From Clostridiales bacterium (lineage in GTDB: Bacteria; Bacillota; Clostridia; Oscillospirales; CAG-272), in contig JAGZAC010000067.1 in NCBI GenBank assembly GCA_018370615.1, positions 1 through 7,862 on the forward strand: a stretch of DNA of 7,862 nucleotides, in the 5' to 3' direction. Position numbers and translations under genes: made by a program. Each line of letters opens with the position of its first letter. Position 1 is the first letter of the stretch. This document shows, one piece after another, positions 5,556-7,862 of this stretch. The notes beneath the pieces were generated by a model. That model was given only the letters and a program-made list of their open reading frames with translations, searched no databases and was not told the DNA's origin.

Positions 5556-6539
5556 ATGAGAACAGCAGAAGGGAAACGATGTCCCTGCAGCAGCAGTACT
5601 GCCATCGTTGACCGGGACGCCGGCTGCAAGGTATACCGGCATGCAGATAAAACCGGTGATATTGTCATGACAAGTTACCGTGTATTTCCTGGCATTACGT
5701 TGACTTACAACGATGTGCACATGCAGGCATGTGCTGCAGAACATCCCAAGCGGGACACAGTTTTTGAAATCAATCACTGCAGAGAAGGGCGGATTGAGTA
5801 TGAGTGCAGGGATGCATTTTGCTACCTGACGCCCGGAGATTTGTCCGTAGGCTGCAAAGCAGGCATGGGGCAGGGCGCATATTTTCCCCTTCGGCATTAC
5901 TACGGGATAACAATCGCAGTGGATGTTGCGGCAGCCCCCAAGTGCCTTTCCTGTTTTTTGGATGATGTAAATGTACATCCAGCAAATTTGATGCAAAAAT
6001 TCTGTGCAGGCGGGAGAAATTTTATCGCGCGGTCCAATTCCAGTATAGAGCACATTTTCTCGGAGCTTTATTTTGTTCCCGATGCAATCAAAAAGGGATA
6101 TTTTAAGGTGAAAATTTTGGAGCTCTTTCTGTTTTTGAGCACCCTGGACATTGCGCATAATGAAGCCTGCGCCCATTCCGTTTCCAAAACCCAGGTGACG
6201 CTGGCAAAGAATGTATGCAAATATTTATCGGAGCATATGGACAGCCGCATTACGCTGGAAATGTTGTCGGAAGTATTTCACGTTTCGGGTACCAGCATCA
6301 AAAACAGTTTTCGGTCTGTTTACGGTGTATCGGTATATTCTTATATACGGTCGCAGAAGATGCAAAAGGCAGCTTTTCAGCTGAAGCAGACGGATATGGC
6401 TGTGCTGGAGATTGCAGGACAGCTCGGTTATGACAACGGGTCGAAGTTTGCGAAGGCATTTCGCGACTGCTATGGGACTTCCCCGAGCGATTATCGTAAA
6501 ATTGCATTGTCCGGTGTGTCTGCTGAGAGAACCGGATGA
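5556..6539 (+). CDS. AraC-family transcriptional regulator, cysteine-rich
   Basis: This 327-residue DNA-binding regulator has the two C-terminal helix-turn-helix units of the AraC/XylS family: the first around 233-253 (TLEMLSEVFHVSGTSIKNSF), the second around 282-305 (AVLEIAGQLGYDNGSKFAKA), followed by the family signature FRDCYGTSPSDYRK. The N-terminal half (about 35-200) is a presumed ligand-sensing domain with YRVFPGITLTYNDVHMQA, a cupin-like HCREGRIEYEC and YLTPGDLSVG. It holds 14 cysteines, 12 of them before the DNA-binding part, including CPC (9-11) and CLSC (130-133), which suggests metal or redox sensing; this is inference. AGAGG lies 10 bases before the start, a moderate binding site. 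It may regulate the HMA gene, the divergent small gene, or genes outside the window. Its own stop is followed by a terminator, separating it from the DUF2325 operon. Confidence 0.9.
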   Translation: MRTAEGKRCPCSSSTAIVDRDAGCKVYRHADKTGDIVMTSYRVFPGITLTYNDVHMQACAAEHPKRDTVFEINHCREGRIEYECRDAFCYLTPGDLSVGCKAGMGQGAYFPLRHYYGITIAVDVAAAPKCLSCFLDDVNVHPANLMQKFCAGGRNFIARSNSSIEHIFSELYFVPDAIKKGYFKVKILELFLFLSTLDIAHNEACAHSVSKTQVTLAKNVCKYLSEHMDSRITLEMLSEVFHVSGTSIKNSFRSVYGVSVYSYIRSQKMQKAAFQLKQTDMAVLEIAGQLGYDNGSKFAKAFRDCYGTSPSDYRKIALSGVSAERTG

Positions 6540-6565
6540 CGATATATTATATAAAAAATGTCTGA

Positions 6566-6613
6566 ACGGAGCTATATTCTTTCCTTTTGGAGTGGATGGG
6601 GCCCCGTTTTTTT
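6566..6613 (+). terminator. Probable terminator after the AraC gene
   Basis: ACGGAGC (6566-6572) pairs with GCCCCGT (6601-6607) with one mismatch. Inside, ATTCTTTCC pairs imperfectly with GGAGTGGAT over a TTTT loop. A run of seven T (6607-6613) follows directly. The stem is long and imperfect, but its position between a stop codon and a new promoter fits a terminator. Confidence 0.6.
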
Positions 6614-6622
6614 GTTACAATT

Positions 6623-6650
6623 TTAACAAAGCCGTAAGGTTCTATATTTT
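6623..6650 (+). promoter_or_regulatory. Candidate promoter of the DUF2325 operon
   Basis: TTAACA (6623-6628) and TATTTT (6645-6650) are 16 bases apart; TATATT at 6643 is an alternative -10. Transcription would start near 6657-6660, at the edge of the operator dyad at 6659-6674. Confidence 0.55.
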
Positions 6651-6658
6651 ATCCGAAA

Positions 6659-6674
6659 GTTAGTTTTTACTAAC
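6659..6674. promoter_or_regulatory. Operator copy 4: GTTAG-N6-CTAAC dyad before DUF2325
   Basis: GTTAG (6659-6663), spacer TTTTTA, CTAAC (6670-6674) has perfect arms. Its spacer is unrelated to those of the feo copies, so only the arms and the spacing are conserved, as expected for a protein-binding site rather than a copied repeat. It starts 8 bases after the proposed -10 box, exactly as in front of feo. The likely binder is a DtxR-type iron-responsive repressor (inferred). Confidence 0.75.
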
Positions 6675-6696
6675 CAAATAGGAAGGAGTTGTATTG

Positions 6697-6993
6697 GTGA
6701 GTGTAGTAATTGTCGGCGGCAATGAACGCATGATACGGAGATATGAGGAATTATGCAAATCCTATGCCTGTAAAGTCAAGGTATATATCGAGATTGATAA
6801 GGGGATTCAAAACTTTGGCTCCCCAGATTTGCTGGTTTTGTTTACAAGTACGATGTCGCATAAAATGCTGACCCAGGCAACAGGGCAGGCGAAAAGACGC
6901 AGGATCCCCATTGCCCGCAGCCACACAAGCTCCATGACCGCACTGAAAAACATATTGGACACGCATGTAAGCGGAGGCGTATGCCGTGTGTGA
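6697..6993 (+). CDS. DUF2325 family protein, small Rossmann-like
   Basis: This 98-residue protein opens MSVVIVGGNERMIRRYEELC, the VGGNxxM signature I associate with DUF2325. It then shows a second strand (KVKVYIEIDKGI), LLVLFTSTMSHKML, and the closing AKRRRIPIARSHTSSMTAL. The pattern (VGG loop, D-L-VLFT, SH, AK-IPI-R-H-SS) suggests a flavodoxin- or receiver-like alpha/beta fold. The biochemical role is unknown. The start is GTG 6697, 8 bases after AGGAG (6684-6688); TTG 6694 is possible but closer. Its end overlaps the DUF3793 start by 8 bases, which suggests coupled translation. It is the first gene after an operator shared with feo, so an iron-related role is inferred. Confidence 0.85.
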   Translation: MSVVIVGGNERMIRRYEELCKSYACKVKVYIEIDKGIQNFGSPDLLVLFTSTMSHKMLTQATGQAKRRRIPIARSHTSSMTALKNILDTHVSGGVCRV

Positions 6994-7540
6994 GGAGTTG
7001 GTCGTTGCCCAGTGTTCTCCAACGATGGCGGGACTGAAAACGGGGAATTTGTTTACCTGTCCTGCAGAGGATAAAAAGGAGCTTTGGGCCAGCATTCGCC
7101 GACTAAATGCCCAGCTCGTTCCCCGGGGGGCACGTATTCTTCCAATGAAGTATATGGAGAGACGGGCGCTGATTTATATGTACCGTCCGCAAATGCTCCA
7201 GGCAGATTTGAAGAACGCACTGGCGGCATCGATTCTTTCCCAGCGGATGTATCCTGTGGAGAGCCCAAACCGGTGTGTTGGGGAATTGATTCGCCGGCTG
7301 AACAGCGGGGAGGATTTTCCCCATGAAATTGGATTGTTTCTCGGATATGCACCTGAGGATGTGGACGGGTTTATCCGGCTGGGCGCGGGGCGCGCGAAAT
7401 GTGTAGGGACGTGGAAGGTTTACGGGGATTTGGAAGCGGCAAAGAAAAAATTTGCCCTGTTTCAAAAGTGCACCAAATTGTATAAAGACGCTTACCGGCG
7501 GCACAATTGCTTTGACCGACTGGTGGTGCGTTGTTTATAA
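6986..7540 (+). CDS. DUF3793 family protein
   Basis: This 184-residue protein of unknown function has the features I recall for DUF3793. The N-terminal EELVVAQCSPTMAGLKTGNLF contains a conserved Cys-x-Pro-T, the middle has RRALIYMYRPQML, and the C-terminal half has HEIGLFLGYAPEDVDGFI and then GTWKVYGDLEAAKKKF followed by FQKCTKLY. There are no membrane segments or signal peptide, so it should be cytosolic. The start is GTG 6986, supported by GGAGG (6973-6977) 8 bases upstream and by the conserved N-terminus beginning right after it; the ATG at 6981 is out of frame. It overlaps the DUF2325 gene by 8 bases and precedes a flavodoxin by 33 bases. The tight linkage suggests a shared process, perhaps flavodoxin use or metal handling (inferred). 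Confidence 0.87.
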   Translation: MCEELVVAQCSPTMAGLKTGNLFTCPAEDKKELWASIRRLNAQLVPRGARILPMKYMERRALIYMYRPQMLQADLKNALAASILSQRMYPVESPNRCVGELIRRLNSGEDFPHEIGLFLGYAPEDVDGFIRLGAGRAKCVGTWKVYGDLEAAKKKFALFQKCTKLYKDAYRRHNCFDRLVVRCL

Positions 7541-7573
7541 ATATATAAATTATTTGAAAGGTTGGGAATAAAA

Positions 7574-7862
7574 ATGTCCAAGATTGCAGTAGTGTATTGG
7601 AGCGGCACGGGAAATACGGAGGCAATGGCCAGTGCCGTGATGGAAGGTGCGAAGGAAAGCGGCGCCGAAGCGGTGATGCTGACGCCTTCGGAATTTGACG
7701 CTGGTATGCTGGATTCCCTTGACGCCGTGGCCTTCGGCTGCCCGGCAATGGGTGCGGAGGTTTTAGAGGAAGAAGAATTTGAACCGATGTTTTCCGCCTG
7801 CGAGGGCAAGCTCATGCTGGCAAAGCGCGCCAAGGAGCTGGGCATAGAGTACATCGTCGGCC
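7574..7862 (+). CDS. Flavodoxin, short-chain, cut off by the window edge
   Basis: Flavodoxins are small soluble FMN electron carriers that can replace ferredoxin when iron is scarce. Here 96 codons are visible of the usual 140 or so. The opening MSKIAVVYWSGTGNTEAM contains the FMN phosphate loop SGTGNT (10-15). FGCPAMGAEVLEEEEFEP is the second FMN-contacting loop region and closely follows clostridial flavodoxins. After GKL (residue 80, base 7813) the sequence becomes MLAKRAKELGIEYIVG, where family members continue with GKKVALFGSYGWGDG; the expected aromatic third loop is therefore missing. This may be real divergence or an artefact at a contig end. The ribosome binding site is weak (AAAGG, 12 bases upstream). 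It is the third gene of the DUF2325-DUF3793 set, possibly in one transcript under the iron-type operator. Confidence 0.88.
   Translation, partial: MSKIAVVYWSGTGNTEAMASAVMEGAKESGAEAVMLTPSEFDAGMLDSLDAVAFGCPAMGAEVLEEEEFEPMFSACEGKLMLAKRAKELGIEYIVG

Noticed and set aside
6597..6606. GGGGCCCC plus T run as a simple terminator
   Set aside because: A perfect palindrome without a loop cannot form a hairpin of that kind; the longer ACGGAGC/GCCCCGT stem is the better explanation of the T run.
1..7862. tRNA, rRNA, CRISPR arrays, transposase or phage genes
   Set aside because: None seen: no regularly spaced direct repeats, no conserved RNA cores and no transposase or integrase motifs in any supported frame.

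Overview
The window looks like chromosomal DNA of a gut-type anaerobic Clostridia (Lachnospiraceae/Ruminococcaceae-like). The signs are strong AGGAGG ribosome binding sites, sigma-A-like promoters, a FeoA-FeoA-FeoB set, a DUF2325/DUF3793/short-chain flavodoxin set, a small GMMCGMC heavy-metal-domain protein, and a palindromic intergenic repeat of a kind I recall from such genomes. Lineage is inferred from protein character, not from a marker gene.

Layout. Bases 1-237 are AT-rich with no convincing gene. A strong hairpin terminator (239-268) ends a minus-strand iron-containing alcohol dehydrogenase of the FucO type (278-1426). Divergent from it is the ferrous iron uptake operon feoA1-feoA2-feoB (1723-4779), read from a near-consensus promoter at 1618-1646. 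A palindromic intergenic repeat lies behind feoB (4811-4860). Next come a small minus-strand gene of unknown function (4947-5171) and, divergent from it across a large dyad, a small HMA metal-binding protein (5268-5534) followed by a cysteine-rich AraC-family regulator (5556-6539). After a probable terminator (6566-6613) a second promoter drives DUF2325, DUF3793 and a flavodoxin that runs off the right edge (6697-7862).

The main discovery is a shared operator. The 16-bp dyad GTTAG-N6-CTAAC (two copies have one arm base changed) occurs four times: twice in the feoA1 leader (1655-1670, 1689-1704), once just before feoB (2255-2270) and once before DUF2325 (6659-6674). The two promoter-proximal copies both start exactly 9 bases after the last base of the -10 box (8 bases between), so both would cover the transcription start. 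TTAG-N6-CTAA is the half-unit that occurs twice, overlapping, in the classical DtxR/IdeR box. A DtxR-type, Fe2+-responsive repressor encoded elsewhere is therefore the likely regulator.

If so, the DUF2325-DUF3793-flavodoxin operon belongs to the same iron regulon as Feo. Flavodoxin replacing iron-sulfur ferredoxin in iron shortage is well established, and DUF2325 and DUF3793 would be uncharacterised partners in that response. The HMA/AraC pair between the two operons has no such site and may answer to a different signal, perhaps another metal. Near the right edge the flavodoxin stops resembling its family, which may mark a contig-end artefact.
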